DNA of 64,000 nucleotides from Theocolax elegans (GCA_026168455.1 CM047431.1:6463943-6527942), one strand, 5' to 3'; positions 22,301 to 33,371 are shown, counted from the first letter of the stretch. The notes: generated from the sequence alone by a model not told the origin. Made by a program: numbers and translations.

Positions 22301-23060
22301 AATACTTTGGCAACATATTGGCAATATATTGACAATACTTTGGCAACATATTGGCAATATATTGACAATACTTTGGCAACATATTGGCAATATATTGACA
22401 ATACTTTGGCAACATATTGGCAATATATTGACAATACTTTGGCAACATATTGGCAATATATTGACAATACTTTGGCAACATATTGGCAATATATTGACAA
22501 TACTTTGGCAACATATTGGCAATATATTGACAATACTTTGGCAACATATTGGCAATATATTGACAATACTTTGGCAACATATTGGCAATATATTGACAAT
22601 ACTTTGGCAACATATTGGCAATATATTGACAATACTTTGGCAACATATTGGCAATATATTGACAATACTTTGGCAACATATTGGCAATATATTGACAATA
22701 CTTTGGCAACATATTGGCAATATATTGACAATACTTTGGCAACATATTGGCAATATATTGACAATACTTTGGCAACATATTGGCAATATATTGACAATAC
22801 TTTGGCAACATATTGGCAATATATTGACAATACTTTGGCAACATATTGGCAATATATTGACAATACTTTGGCAACATATTGGCAATATATTGACAATACT
22901 TTGGCAACATATTGGCAATATATTGACAATACTTTGGCAACATATTGGCAATATATTGACAATACTTTGGCAACATATTGGCAATATATTGACAATACTT
23001 TGGCAACATATTGGCAATATATTGACAATACTTTGGCAACATATTGGCAATATATTAGCA
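19310..23060 (+). repeat. 33-bp satellite array (3 x 11-bp subunits), about 100 identical units
   Basis: The unit is three related 11-mers: TTGGCAACATA, TTGGCAATATA, TTGACAATACT. From about 19690 to 23050 the units appear identical except for one place (about 20780-20810) where the TTGACAATACT subunit is missing, giving a 22-bp step. That divides the array into about 33 and about 68 units. The edge 19310-19690 is irregular, with mixed 11-mers. Because 33 is a multiple of three and the unit lacks stops in several frames, long open frames occur on both strands; they are not genes. Confidence 0.97.
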
Positions 23061-23450
23061 ATAATATTGCTAGTAGGTTAATTCCGAGTCTGTGTAAAAT
23101 AAAATCTAGCTGACCCTTGATGAAGTTTTATAATAGTCTGGGAATCATCTAAGCTATAGTATATTCTATACTATGTTTACGTTTCCCAAATATTTTTAAT
23201 CTGATTTTTTATAATATATTAGTATATGCTGAACAAATCGATATCATTAAAATTAATTGGAACCATATCTTTACTAAAAATCGGTATTATGAGAAATCGT
23301 GGACTTATGTCACGCATCTTAGTAATTATTCCGATGACCAAAGCACAGACGTTCATTCACGTTTTCATTCCCTTGAGGTAATAAAAGATCGTCGATTCGT
23401 CGGTAGTATTGACAATTTGGAAGACACGAAACATATTGGCGATATATTGA
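23060..23450. repeat. Direct copy of the arm segment 18932-19310
   Basis: Follows the main array and repeats taggttaattccgagtctg through cgaaacatattggcgat in the same orientation. A third, inverted copy is at 25905-26280. This copy carries one-base insertions or losses at several places where the other two agree with each other. Confidence 0.88.
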
Positions 23451-23880
23451 TAATACTTTGGCAATATGTTGGCAACATATTGGCAATATATTGACAATAC
23501 TTTGGCAACATATTGGCAATATATTGGCAATACTTTGGCAACATATTGGCAATTTATTGGCAACATATTGGCAACATATTGACAATACTTTGGCATCATA
23601 TTGGCAATATATTGGCAACATTTTGGCAACATATTGGCAATATATTGACAATACTTTGGCAACATATTGGCAATATATTGACAATACTTTGGCAACATAT
23701 TGGCAATATATTGACAATACTTTGGCAACATATTGACAATATATTGACAATACTTTGGCAACATTTTGGCAATATATTGGCAACATATTGGCAATATATT
23801 GGCAATATATTGGCAACATATTGGCAATATATTGACAATACTTTGGCAACATATTGGCAATATATTGATAATACAAATAA
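23450..23880 (+). repeat. Satellite block 2, irregular 11-mer order
   Basis: The same 11-bp subunits as the main array, but in mixed order, with variants such as ttggcaatttat and ttggcaacatttt. It repeats the irregular edge of the main array (19310-19690) and stops at aatacaaataataaatact. Confidence 0.92.
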
Positions 23881-23881
23881 T

Positions 23882-24300
23882 AAATACTTAACGAAATACA
23901 CTTTTAACTGCAAGATTTAAGCCAGACTTTAAGCCATACTTGCGCAAACACTTTCAGACACACATACAGCCATACAATTAGCCATACGAAAAGATCAACT
24001 TTTCATTCCTTGTAACTACCCTCTGTATTGGTTGGTAATAAAAACCGACATAAGAAAAATCAACGAGTTATTTTGTTATTCTAAAATATCTGTCTTTGTT
24101 AATTGCTTTAAATCGTCTTCTCGTTCTTGCATTAGTAGCACAAACTGTGTGAGAAGTTTAATCAACCACCTAAATACAGGAGGGTAGAAATAAGGAATGA
24201 AATATGCTTTTTTATCGAGAAATAGACATTTTCATGTTATTGCTTATCTAAAATATCTGTCCTTTGTTGATTTTTCTTAAGTTGGCTTCTCATACCAACC
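23882..24300. repeat. Truncated direct copy of the element at 24643-25168
   Basis: Matches 24627-25045 almost base for base (landmarks ttaactgcaagatttaagcc and accctctgtattggttggt) but its right end is replaced by satellite sequence at about 24330. The shared flank aataataaatacttaacg precedes both copies, showing a direct duplication of about 745 bp. Confidence 0.85.
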
Positions 24301-24329
24301 AATACAGAGGGTAGTTACAAGGAATGAAA

Positions 24330-24612
24330 AGTTGCCAAAGTATTGTCAATATATTGCCAATATGTTGCCAAAGTATTGTCAATATATTGCCAATATGTTG
24401 CCAAAGTATTGTCAATATATTGCCAATATGTTGCCAAAATGTTGCCAATATATTGCCAATATGTTGCCAAAGTATTGTCAATATGTTGCCAATATGTTGC
24501 CAATATATTGCCAATATGTTGCCAAAGTATTGTCAATATATTGCCAATATGTTGCCAACATATTGGCAATATTGACAATACTTTGGCAACATATTGGCAA
24601 TATATTGATAAT
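24330..24612 (-). repeat. Satellite block 3, inverted then flipped
   Basis: ttgccaatatgttgccaaag-type units are the reverse complement of the main array. At about 24557 the orientation flips within a few bases, giving a small head-to-head junction. Confidence 0.9.
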
Positions 24613-24642
24613 ACAAATAATAAATACTTAACGAAATACACT

Positions 24643-25168
24643 TTTAACTGCAAGATTTAAGCCAGACTTTAAGCCATACTTGCGCAAACACTTTCAGACA
24701 CACATACAGCCATACAATTAGCCATACGAAAAGATCAACTTTTCATTCCTTGTAACTACCCTCTGTATTGGTTGGTAATAAAAACCGACATAAGAAAAAT
24801 CAACGAGTTATTTTGTTATTCTAAAATATCTGTCTTTGTTAATTGCTTTAAATCGTCTTCTCGTTCTTGCATTAGTAGCACAAACTGTGTGAGAAGTTTA
24901 ATCAACCACCTAAATACAGGAGGGTAGAAATAAGGAATGAAATATGCTTTTTTATCGAGAAATAGACATTTTCATGTTATTTGCTTATCTAAAATATCTG
25001 TCCTTTGTTGATTTTTCTTAAGTTGGCTTCTCGTACCAACCAATACAGAGGGTAGTTACAAGGAATGAAAAGTTGATCTTTTAGTATGGCTAATTGTATG
25101 GCTGTATGTATATCTGAAAGTGTTTGTAAAAGTATGGCTTTAAGTCTGGCTTAAATGTTGCAGTTAAA
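24643..25168. mobile_element. Inverted-repeat element with TTAA-flanked ends (CTGCAAG...)
   Basis: Left end ttaactgcaagatttaagcc and right end ggcttaaatgttgcagtta are inverted copies extending for over 100 bp. TTAA lies at each boundary, as expected for piggyBac-type target sites. There is no coding capacity. A truncated twin is at 23882-24300. Confidence 0.7.
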
Positions 25169-25170
25169 AT

Positions 25171-25655
25171 TAGAAAAATGGTGAAAATAGATACTTTGTG
25201 GTTTTTTAAATTTCTTCTTTCAGGTTATGTCTTCAAAACTAAGGAAATGGACAACACTTTTCAGTGACGGATTCGAATTTTCTGGAATATATCTCCGTTT
25301 TTCTAACCGATGTATTCTTACTGATGTCAGATAAAGCAGATTTTTAAAATTTTTCTTTGGGTATTTTGATATCAACATTATATGACTTTATAAACCTGAA
25401 CTTGCTATCACGTTAATATTGAATTCAGCTAAACTTAATATAAACTATATTTCATTTGTCAGTAATTGTAAAAAAACTTTATAAAAACTTTATATGAATT
25501 TCAGCTGAACATTTGATATGTTTTCGCCAAACTTGAACAGTCAATTGCAAAAGTTCAGCTCAATCTCGTTGGCCAACCCCATATCAAGTTTAGCCAAACC
25601 TAAAGTTTATATAAAGTTCATATAAACTTTAATTTTTTTACGCGGGTATTTATTA
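25171..25655. other. Unique AT-rich stretch, no gene seen
   Basis: Contains short repeated phrases around aaacttgatatg and tttatataaagtt but no open frame of note and no match elsewhere in the window. Confidence 0.55.
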
Positions 25656-25659
25656 TTTG

Positions 25660-25905
25660 TATTATCAATATATTGCCAATATGTTGCCAAAGTATTGTCA
25701 ATATATTGCCAATATGTTGCCAATATATTGCCAATATGTTGCCAATATGTTGCCAATATATTGCCAATATGTTGCCAAAGTATTGTCAATATATTGCCAA
25801 TATGTTGCCAATATATTGCCAATATGTTGCCAAAGTATTGTCAATATATTGCCAATATGTTGCCAACATATTGCCAAAGTATTATCAATATATCGCCAAT
25901 ATGTT
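25660..25905 (-). repeat. Satellite block 4, inverted orientation
   Basis: Reverse-complement 11-mers (ttgccaatatg, ttgccaaagta, ttgtcaatata). It is the mirror of the irregular left edge of the main array and joins the right arm at tatcgccaatatgtttcg. Confidence 0.93.
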
Positions 25906-27300
25906 TCGTGTCTTCCAAATTGTCAATACTACCGACGAATCGACGATCTTTTATTACCTCAAGTGCATGAAAACGTGAATGAACGTCTGTCTTTGGTCAT
26001 CGGAATAATTACTAAGATGCGTGACATAAGTCCACGATTTCTCATAATACCGATTTTTAGTAAAGATATGTTCCAATTAATTTTAATGATATCGATTTGT
26101 TCAGCATATACTAATATATTATAAAAAATCAGATTAAAAATATTTGGGAAACGTAAACATATTATAGATATACTATAGCTAGATGATTCCCAGACTATTA
26201 TAAAACTTCATCAAGGGTTCAGCTAGATTTTATTTTACACAGACTCGGAATTAACCTACTAGCAATATTATTGCTAATATATTACCAATATATTGCGAAT
26301 TTATGGTAGTTATTCATTGGCATTTTGTATATTGAACACTCAAATCAATTCAACAGCCAGACTATTGCAATTATTATCCTAAACATTTGGAACGAGTTTT
26401 TCAAAATATTTATTAAGTCTGAAACACAATGAATTGTAATTTTAACGAAGTAACTTTGTTCGAGCACGTTTGCTTTTGCAGTGCGGACGTCGGAGAGCGT
26501 CCGCGGCGGGCTTACTCCGCGAGTACAAAATTTGATGAGCGCGAACGTCGGAGAGCGCCCGCGGCGGGCTTACTCCGCGAACACAAAATTTGATGTGCGC
26601 GAACATCGGAGACCGCTCGCGGTAGCATTATGTTTTTTAAACGGAGAATTGAGGCTTGAGCTAAATTTCATTTTACACGGACTAGGAATTCTTTACCTAG
26701 CAATATTATTGCCAATATACTTGCAAAATTAATTAATATATTTCCTATATGTAGCAATATATCTTTATGGTAAACGTATTTATTGGCTCTATTGTACACA
26801 AAACTTAATTCAATTCAAAATTTTATTGTCTTAAAATTCGTCATAAATGTTTCAATAAATTCATGTAAATACGATGAGGTTAAAAACTGTAATAATCTCA
26901 TATTTAGAACGTACGCGTATCATAGATTTAGTAAGTAAATTAATAATAGTAGTAATGAATTTATTAGTATGCGGTCTAATTCAAACTTAAATAAAAATCA
27001 TTTTCTTGATTGTACATTTTATTCATACAATCAATCTCGTAAAATATATTTTGCGATTCATTCGCTTTCGCGATCTTCGCTTCTGCTATACGCATTAGCT
27101 ATGTTCAGGCGCCTCGGTCGCTTCGCTCGTTGACCTGTTGCATTAGTCTCGCGCGGCAACGCCGCTCACCTTTCTTCCCTAATTCGGCCTCTGATTGGCC
27201 CATTTCAAAAATTAATTACGCTTCGCCTAATTAATATTTTTTAAAAATTCCGACGGGGTTACACTCGAATTAAGTTTCTTAATCGGAATATATATATATA
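25905..27300. repeat. Right arm of the giant inverted-repeat element
   Basis: Reverse complement of 17909-19310, followed by an uninterrupted (AT)n run (27289-27307) and the 26-bp outer end. Because it lacks the MITE and SINE, it shows the ancestral arm structure. Confidence 0.88.
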
Positions 27301-27335
27301 TATATATGTTACCTATGTTTCTGGATCACCCTGTA

Positions 27336-28128
27336 TATAATATTTTTGGATATAATATTTTAATATGGTGTTCGAATAATCGGTACATTATGAAAATATA
27401 AGCAAAAATTATTTATTTTGACGTATACAACCCTTTTTGTATTAGTAATATTTAAAAATATTAGTTTCATCTTATCTACCAATTAACAATTTTAAATGAA
27501 TTAAGTACCAATATTTTGTTTTATAAAATTACGTATTATGTATACATTGTCTATTTTTCATCACACATTTGGTGTATACATTTACAGGACAGAATAGAAA
27601 TTTTTATTTATTTAAAAGAATTATTGTTTCTTCGTCATCAGCTGAGTTTTTATTTGCGGGGATTAAGTATCGAGCTTCTTGAGTCTGTCGATCTGAAACT
27701 TCGACTTGCAAATCAGGACATTGCTGGCATTCAGATGAATTTAATATATTTTGCGTCTGAAAAAAAAATTATTTACTTTAAACTTAAAAAATATTTAACT
27801 ATACGTTAAATGTTATTATTTAAGTTATATAGAAACATGAATATTAATTATTTATAAAAGACCATTTTTCTTATAAATTTTAACAAAATTTTTGATTTAC
27901 ATATTGTTTGTTTAAATTTTCAGAGGGCAAAATTCAACAGTTTTCATGTACGGATGTCATGTACATTTTTAACCTACTATAACTCATAATGGTTAATTCA
28001 ATGTAAAAATACATATATGAGGAAATCCAGACAAAATCTTCCAAAGCGTGTTCCCTGAAATCCAGAAAAATTTTGTTAAAGCACACCTTCCGAAACTCAC
28101 TTTTCTTCCTGTATCGTATATACAGGGT
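27336..28128. other. No confident gene
   Basis: AT-rich. A 97-codon frame at 27516-27809 has a protein-like central part (rich in Leu, with a short repeated acidic-Leu pattern) but no recognised domain. I would not call it a gene. Confidence 0.5.
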
Positions 28129-28440
28129 TACCACTTAAATTTGCCCCCCCCCCTTATATCTCTTCAGGTATACAATACCACGAATAATGTTTCCGGCAAA
28201 AGTTGTAGGACTTGGAGTGTTGCTTTGAAAAGTATTTTCAAGGTCAAATCAAGATCAAATTTGTTTTTTAAAGGAAACATATATTTTTAATCTCTATTTG
28301 GAATGTTCAAGAAAAAATACGTGTCTTTTATACAAAACATTTTTTTGAAAATGTCTTGATTTCTCGATAGAAGATATTTTTAAACATTGACCTTGACTAA
28401 AGCTTTAATTGGTACAGTCCAACTAATCAAGGCAAACCCC
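28129..28440. mobile_element. TA/CAGGGT-ended element fragment
   Basis: Starts tatacagggttaccactt, close to the CAGGGTG ends of the giant element and of 57160-57540. It includes a run of ten C (28145-28154) and the recurrent ttttcaaggtcaaatcaag motif. No matching opposite end was located, so it is probably truncated. Confidence 0.45.
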
Positions 28441-29049
28441 CTCGACGACAGCAGTTAAATCCCCACTGATTATTAGTCCAGAAAAGGATTGGTTATCATT
28501 TTCTTCGTACGAAAATTTCAGCACCTCGAGTACTCTAACAAATACCTATTCTGTTTAATAAACAGTTTTATTCTCTGCCGAAAACTGTTTAGGACATTTA
28601 TTATTGTTTAAGGGGCAATTGCCTGAAATACTGTAATAGTCTAGTCTATTATATTTTGTAACTCGAAAACAAATAAAAATAAATATTCAACTCTAAAATG
28701 GAAAGAAAAAAAAGCTAAAACGTCTTAATTTAATCTAAAAATTTAATGAAAAAAAGAATAAGAATTATTATAATATTTTTAAATACCTTTTTCTTTTGTA
28801 ACTTTAGATAAAATGAAGATATTTGAGCTTCTTTTCTTGAAATCCAATCTACTTGATCTCAGCTTTCTCTTGAACTTAAGATCTATCTTTATTTGTTTAA
28901 AAAAATTAGAGTCCAAAATACCGGCTTTGTCATATTTTCATAGTAGTAAACATATCATAGAATTTATAATAACCATAACCTGCTAACCAGAACTTGTACT
29001 TAAAGAAAATGCACATGACAGTATACTGGGGCAGTTTACTATGCTTGGA
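28441..29049. other. No gene or repeat recognised
   Basis: AT-rich unique sequence with no credible open frame. Confidence 0.55.
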
Positions 29050-29523
29050 CACTATATATGTGTTCATCAATTGACGCCATAAGTTGAGTTGTTAAGCTGG
29101 TCACCAATACCATCGTTGAAACTAGGAGTTTGAGGCGCATTTGTGCTACCATCACACTAGATATCCGCAATGCCTTTAATTCGGCTCAATGGGAGAAACA
29201 TTATGTTGTCCTTGCAATAATCGTAGCTGCCTCACTACCTGCGTAAGGTCATCTCGAGCTACCTCACAGATCGCATCCTTCTCTATGATATCGAGGATGG
29301 CACGCATTTCTGTAACATCACCGAAAGCTTACCACAGGGTTTGGTCTTAGAGCCCCTTTGCTGGGACTTCATTTATGACGGACGGATTAGAGAGCAACTT
29401 CCAAAGGAGGTGTCTATGGTGGTCTTTGCGGATAATGTGGCTTTAGTTGTCTTTGCAAACAGCATCGATGAGGTACAATATTTTGGAAATGTCTCTATCA
29501 CACCGTTTGTGGGTATTGAGTAA
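29050..29523 (+). pseudogene. Non-LTR retrotransposon reverse transcriptase fragment (R1/I-like)
   Basis: Reading across frames on the plus strand gives the RT landmarks LDIRNAFNSAQW (near 29160), then LPQGLVLEPLCWDFIYD (29330-29380), then the catalytic region VVFADNVALVV (near 29420-29455). In functional enzymes the last is F/YADD, so the second Asp is replaced by Asn. Frame changes occur between the motifs. It is a dead fragment of a non-LTR element; the exact clade is uncertain. Confidence 0.8.
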
Positions 29524-29604
29524 AATACCTGACTCAACAATTCAACTTGTTTTTGTAATAGGAATTTGTTAATTTTTGTAAATTAACCACAATTTAAAAA
29601 TTAT
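29524..29604. other. Short spacer
   Basis: Between the RT fragment and the 3' tail of the next element; nothing recognised. Confidence 0.5.
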
Positions 29605-30735
29605 AAAGTGACGTTGCGATGACTTTTTGTCATCCTCCTCAGGCTATACCTTTATTTTTAATATGACAAATACATTTGGTTAATCGATATTATTTATAGA
29701 ATTTAAAATTAATAAATAGATATTTTACTTAATACTCGTCAATTTTCAACTCATAATAGATTTTTTATCGTAGTATCACTAAGTCGTCGCACTAATAATG
29801 AAAAAAAAAACAAATTAAAATTTCTATTTATTATATTTACACAAAAGTTGAGAATATATATGAAAATTACCTTTTCTTATAGATAACTCCATATCCAACA
29901 TAATTATAAATTAATAAATAAATTAGAACACCACATAATAACTTAACACAAAATACACAAAAATTGAGCAAAAGCAGTCATATGACGATAATATAATACT
30001 GATGCTATCACAGACGGTTGACATTTGAAGATTATCACGCCACGCAGTTGATACTATATCAAAAATGAATATAGTACAACTTTATTTAGGTGCGCAATTT
30101 GAATTAAAGAAAAACTACTTTTAATAATACTATTTCAAATTAATTACTATTTAATAATCAATTTACAATAAATTAAAAGTGTATAATGACCGTCTGTTAA
30201 TTGATAAGAATATTTATTAATTATTAAATAAGAGAAAAATTAATTAAAAAGCAATCTACATACTTAAAATTGTTCTTTCAATCTATTGACAATACCATTG
30301 TAACGTTGGCTAAGTTTATTTGTGTCATCCTTTACACTAATTGCATTTTTCTGCATTTTTATTTCCAACATTTCTGAAACTAATCTATTGTGCCAATTTT
30401 TTTCTTTATCTAAAATAGTTACATTATCAAATCAAATTACAAAATGTGAACCCATTTTTTTGGTATTTATTATGTGTTCTTTAACTCTACATTGCAATTG
30501 TCGTTTAGTCTCCCTCACGTAATTTGCGATGCAGTCCCTATAGTTTATCTGGCATACTAAGTTAGTCTCAGTTTTTTTATCAGATTGTTCTTTTCCCCTC
30601 ATAATGATATTATCAAGATTATTACAAATTATTGAAATGGGTTTATTTTAACTTTTATTAATTTTCTCAAAGCTCGGGATTTTTTTGCCTAATATTACAA
30701 AATATTATATACATCATAAGAGATAATAATAAAAA
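29605..30735 (-). pseudogene. Penelope-like element 3' part with GIY-YIG endonuclease remnant
   Basis: On the minus strand, about 30600-30275 reads like the C-terminal GIY-YIG nuclease of Penelope-like elements. It has a Cys-containing start (VCQINYRDC), then NYVRETKRQLQCRVKEH, a His-rich spacing, and NRLVSEMLEIKMQ-type sequence before the final D..L...Y segment. A stop interrupts it near 30437. The 3' tail (about 29645-29610) has the gaggaggatgacaaaaagtc hairpin typical of these elements. The RT part is missing or unrecognisable. The plus-strand frame at 30322-30522 is a shadow. Confidence 0.75.
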
Positions 30736-31134
30736 CAACACTTAAATTATATGTTTATCATCTTCGCCTTCGGATCGTTACAATTCATATGCACTGCGAT
30801 ATGTTTACTTTTATTATGAATAAACGTGATTTTTTATACTTTTTGTCGTTATTTTGACAGTTTTTCTTTTTTCTCTTTGAAAATATTGTTCTAAGCATAA
30901 CGTGTAAAATAGTAACAAGTTTTATTATTTTGTAAAAATACATACATCCATATATACATTTTAGGGAAGGCCTTAAATGAGTTCTTATACGCATAAATTT
31001 CTCTTACAACCCATTATCTAGTTTATTTTGATGCATCACACATTTTGTGATGATGGAAATATGAGGCTCTCCCGTTTAACAGTCATGCCTAAAAAGGAGA
31101 TTTCAGTTATTTATTTAAAGCGCTTTCTGTTTTA
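30736..31134. other. No gene recognised
   Basis: AT-rich; only short frames with low-complexity lysine-rich translations. Confidence 0.5.
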
Positions 31135-31138
31135 ATTA

Positions 31139-31420
31139 TGTTATAAAATTTTATACGTCCTCTACATACATAGTTGTACATTTTGTAGAGCGAAAGCCAA
31201 TGCGAGCGCGATTGTTAGATTAGTAAGCGCGCGAACGTCTGTGCAAGAAGGCAGCTAGCTGGATGAGAGCATAGTTCTGGAATAAATCAACAACTAGAAA
31301 AATCCTTTTATTTTGCTAATCTGTGTATTTATATTTTATATGAATTATCTTATTTTAAATTACATATCCTTCTTATTAATACGCTACTAGTAAATCATAG
31401 AGGGAGTCATCCCTACAACA
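31139..31420 (+). repeat. Solo LTR, 282 bp, with ATTA target duplication
   Basis: Begins TGTTATAAAATT and ends CCCTACAACA, so the inverted ends are TGTT/AACA. atta is found immediately outside both ends (31135-31138 and 31421-31424), consistent with a 4-bp target duplication. It contains AATAAA at about 31283, followed by T-rich sequence. There is no internal coding region, so it is a solo LTR left by recombination. Its family is not identified. Confidence 0.68.
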
Positions 31421-31424
31421 ATTA

Positions 31425-31814
31425 TATAATGTATTAAATTAATAAGTGAACAGGAAGAGTTAAAAAAATGTATTAATTCAGGGTATAATACAAAACCTCT
31501 CTCATTGACAATAGTAAGAAATTCAAATTTTAATAAAAGTACATAATGTAAAGCCACAATTTTATATTATCTGTAAACAATTGCATGACGACCCCATCTT
31601 TACGTATTATAACAAAAAATGTCATTAATTGCGTCTGTTAACATAATTATCGAAACGCATTAACGGGCTTGAAGTTAAATTATTGATTTTTAAGCGAGCG
31701 GCGGGGAAATGCCGCGCGACAAACTCGTTAATGCGGGACGTGCGTGGCGGGTGTCCCTACTCGACGCTGCGTATTTTGGTAGTCGCGTACTCAATTTTAG
31801 AAAAAAATGTGCAC
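31425..31814. other. No gene recognised
   Basis: AT-rich start, then a GC-rich patch (31690-31790) with no open frame that looks coding. A 65-codon frame at 31683-31880 has no recognised domain. Confidence 0.5.
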
Positions 31815-33090
31815 ATAAGAGTGTCTAAGAAAGGGACGCCACCCGGCCCCCGATCCTATAAAAATATACTGGAAACATAAATTAAAAGATATTTTTCTCA
31901 GCTTTCAAATGATGTTATTATATTTGTCATTTAATCCATTTCGAAGGTCGATAAAGTGAATTAAAAATTCAAATGAATTTTACTCAAAGCGTGACAGTTT
32001 TTTTTTATTAAATTATACTAATCGAAAGAGAAACTTCTGACATTGAAACCCTCAAAAATTCAAGTTGGAGAAATGAAAAGCTCGAAAGTAATTAAATACC
32101 CAAGACCGGGCGGGACTGCGCGGACCGCCCGAATCACGCGTTTTGTCCATTACGCCCGGCCGCCGTCGTATTCTACCGATAGTAAACTAATCTCTGCTCT
32201 TAAAAATATATAGTCAAGAAATAAATCGATAGATTTTTAACTCAACTTTTGAAAGGGGTTCCTATTTTTGTTTTAAAATGCGATTCAATGGTCGACAAAA
32301 TGAATTGAAAATTCAAATTGATTTTATTAAATATGGGACACGTTTTATTTTAAATTAAATTATACGAATCTAAAAAGAAACTTCTGGCGTTAAAACTCTC
32401 GCAAATATATATTGGAAAATTGAAAAGATTTAAATTAATTAAATACAAAACCCCTCAATCTTACCAATCTATTAAACCTTTAGATGATACACAGCGTTTA
32501 GAATTTAGAGTCTTTTTTCTAAATTCTGAAATTTTAGAATTATTTCCTTCAATCAAAATATCAAGAGCAGTTAAAACTCAAGAAAAGACTGTTGCAAAAA
32601 GGTCGATTCAACCCTGTGCAACAAAAGGAAAAACAAGAAAAAGACAAAAAAAGTGTTATTGAACGATTTAAAATTGTTGACTTGAATAATTATTAGAATT
32701 AGAGTTATAAACGGTAGAGTACAGCGTCACGGTGACCGAGCCAAACGTGTGATTCGAGTGCTGTGCGCAGTCTCTTGCGGTGTTTGGTATTTAATTACTT
32801 TAAAGCTTTTCAATTCACCAACATGAATTTTCGAGGGTTTGAACGTCAGAAATTCCTCTTTCGATTCGTATAATTTATTTTAATAGAAAACGTGTTCCAC
32901 ATTGAGTAAAATCCATTTAAATTTTCAATTCCCTTTATCGAACTTTAAAATGGATTTAATGACAAAAATAATGACACCATTCGAAAGCTGATAAAAAATC
33001 TTTCCATTTATGTCTTCAAAACAGAGCGCATTCTGCGCGAAAAAAACTTCGCGCACGCCGGGTGACGACGTTTTCGTAGACGCTCCCATA
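31815..33090. mobile_element. Degenerate inverted-repeat element with an internal third copy of the arm
   Basis: The left arm (31815-32095) matches the reverse complement of 32775-33090 (landmarks acgccacccggc, cttctgacattgaaaccctc and aagtaattaaatacc). A third, direct copy of part of the arm lies at 32225-32440. Divergence is substantial, so the insertion is old. The frame at 32420-32662 is inside this element and has no recognised domain. Confidence 0.65.
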
Positions 33091-33130
33091 TATGTATTTT
33101 ATGAAAAATGCTTTCTTGAGAAGCTATACT

Positions 33131-33371
33131 TTAACCTTTAGAGGACGGAAATTTTCTGGTTCAAAAGAGCTTCTTTTTTCAATAAAAGTAATGTCTAAAA
33201 ACCTCGGATCACTTTCAACCTTTAGAGGACGGGGATTTGGGTTTACTGTTTTCTCTCACTTTTCTATAGAAATCGAGTTTTTGTCATGTCTCACATCTCA
33301 AAACTAACACATGTAAAGGGTCGATCATGGACATGGCCTGTATAGGAGCCATCCCGTCTTCTAAAGGTTAA
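33131..33371. mobile_element. TTAA-flanked MITE, ends CCTTTAGAGGACGG, with an internal second end
   Basis: TTAA-CCTTTAGAGGACGG begins at 33131 and ends CGTCTTCTAAAGG-TTAA at 33371. A further copy of the left end (caacctttagaggacgggg) starts at about 33217, so one copy is nested in or fused to another. Related copies are at 35243-35366, 36901-37026, 61128-61976 and 63341 onward. Confidence 0.8.

Larger units (their letters stand above)
16413..27335. mobile_element. Giant TA-flanked inverted-repeat element carrying a 33-bp satellite
   Basis: The outer ends are TA-CAGGGTGATCCAGAAAC (from 16413) and its reverse complement ending CACCCTG-TA (to 27335), consistent with a TA target duplication of the Tc1/mariner type. 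After 26 terminal bases and an (AT)n run, arms of about 1.4 kb (17909-19310 and 25900-27290) are inverted copies. Between them lies mostly satellite DNA plus duplicated arm pieces and smaller elements. The left arm is interrupted by a MITE (16451-17446) and a SINE (17461-17908); the right arm lacks both, so these came later. No transposase frame is seen, so mobility is inferred from the ends only. Confidence 0.75.

Noticed and set aside
19310..23060. CRISPR-like regular repeats
   Set aside because: There are no unique spacers: repeats abut directly and the DNA is eukaryotic.
19084..23061. 1325-residue minus-strand open frame and its overlapping long frames
   Set aside because: The translation is a pure 11-residue repeat from a 33-bp satellite; no start, signal or non-repetitive domain supports a gene.
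27516..27809. 97-residue plus-strand frame
   Set aside because: No domain, no splice or promoter context, and AT-rich composition typical of chance frames here.
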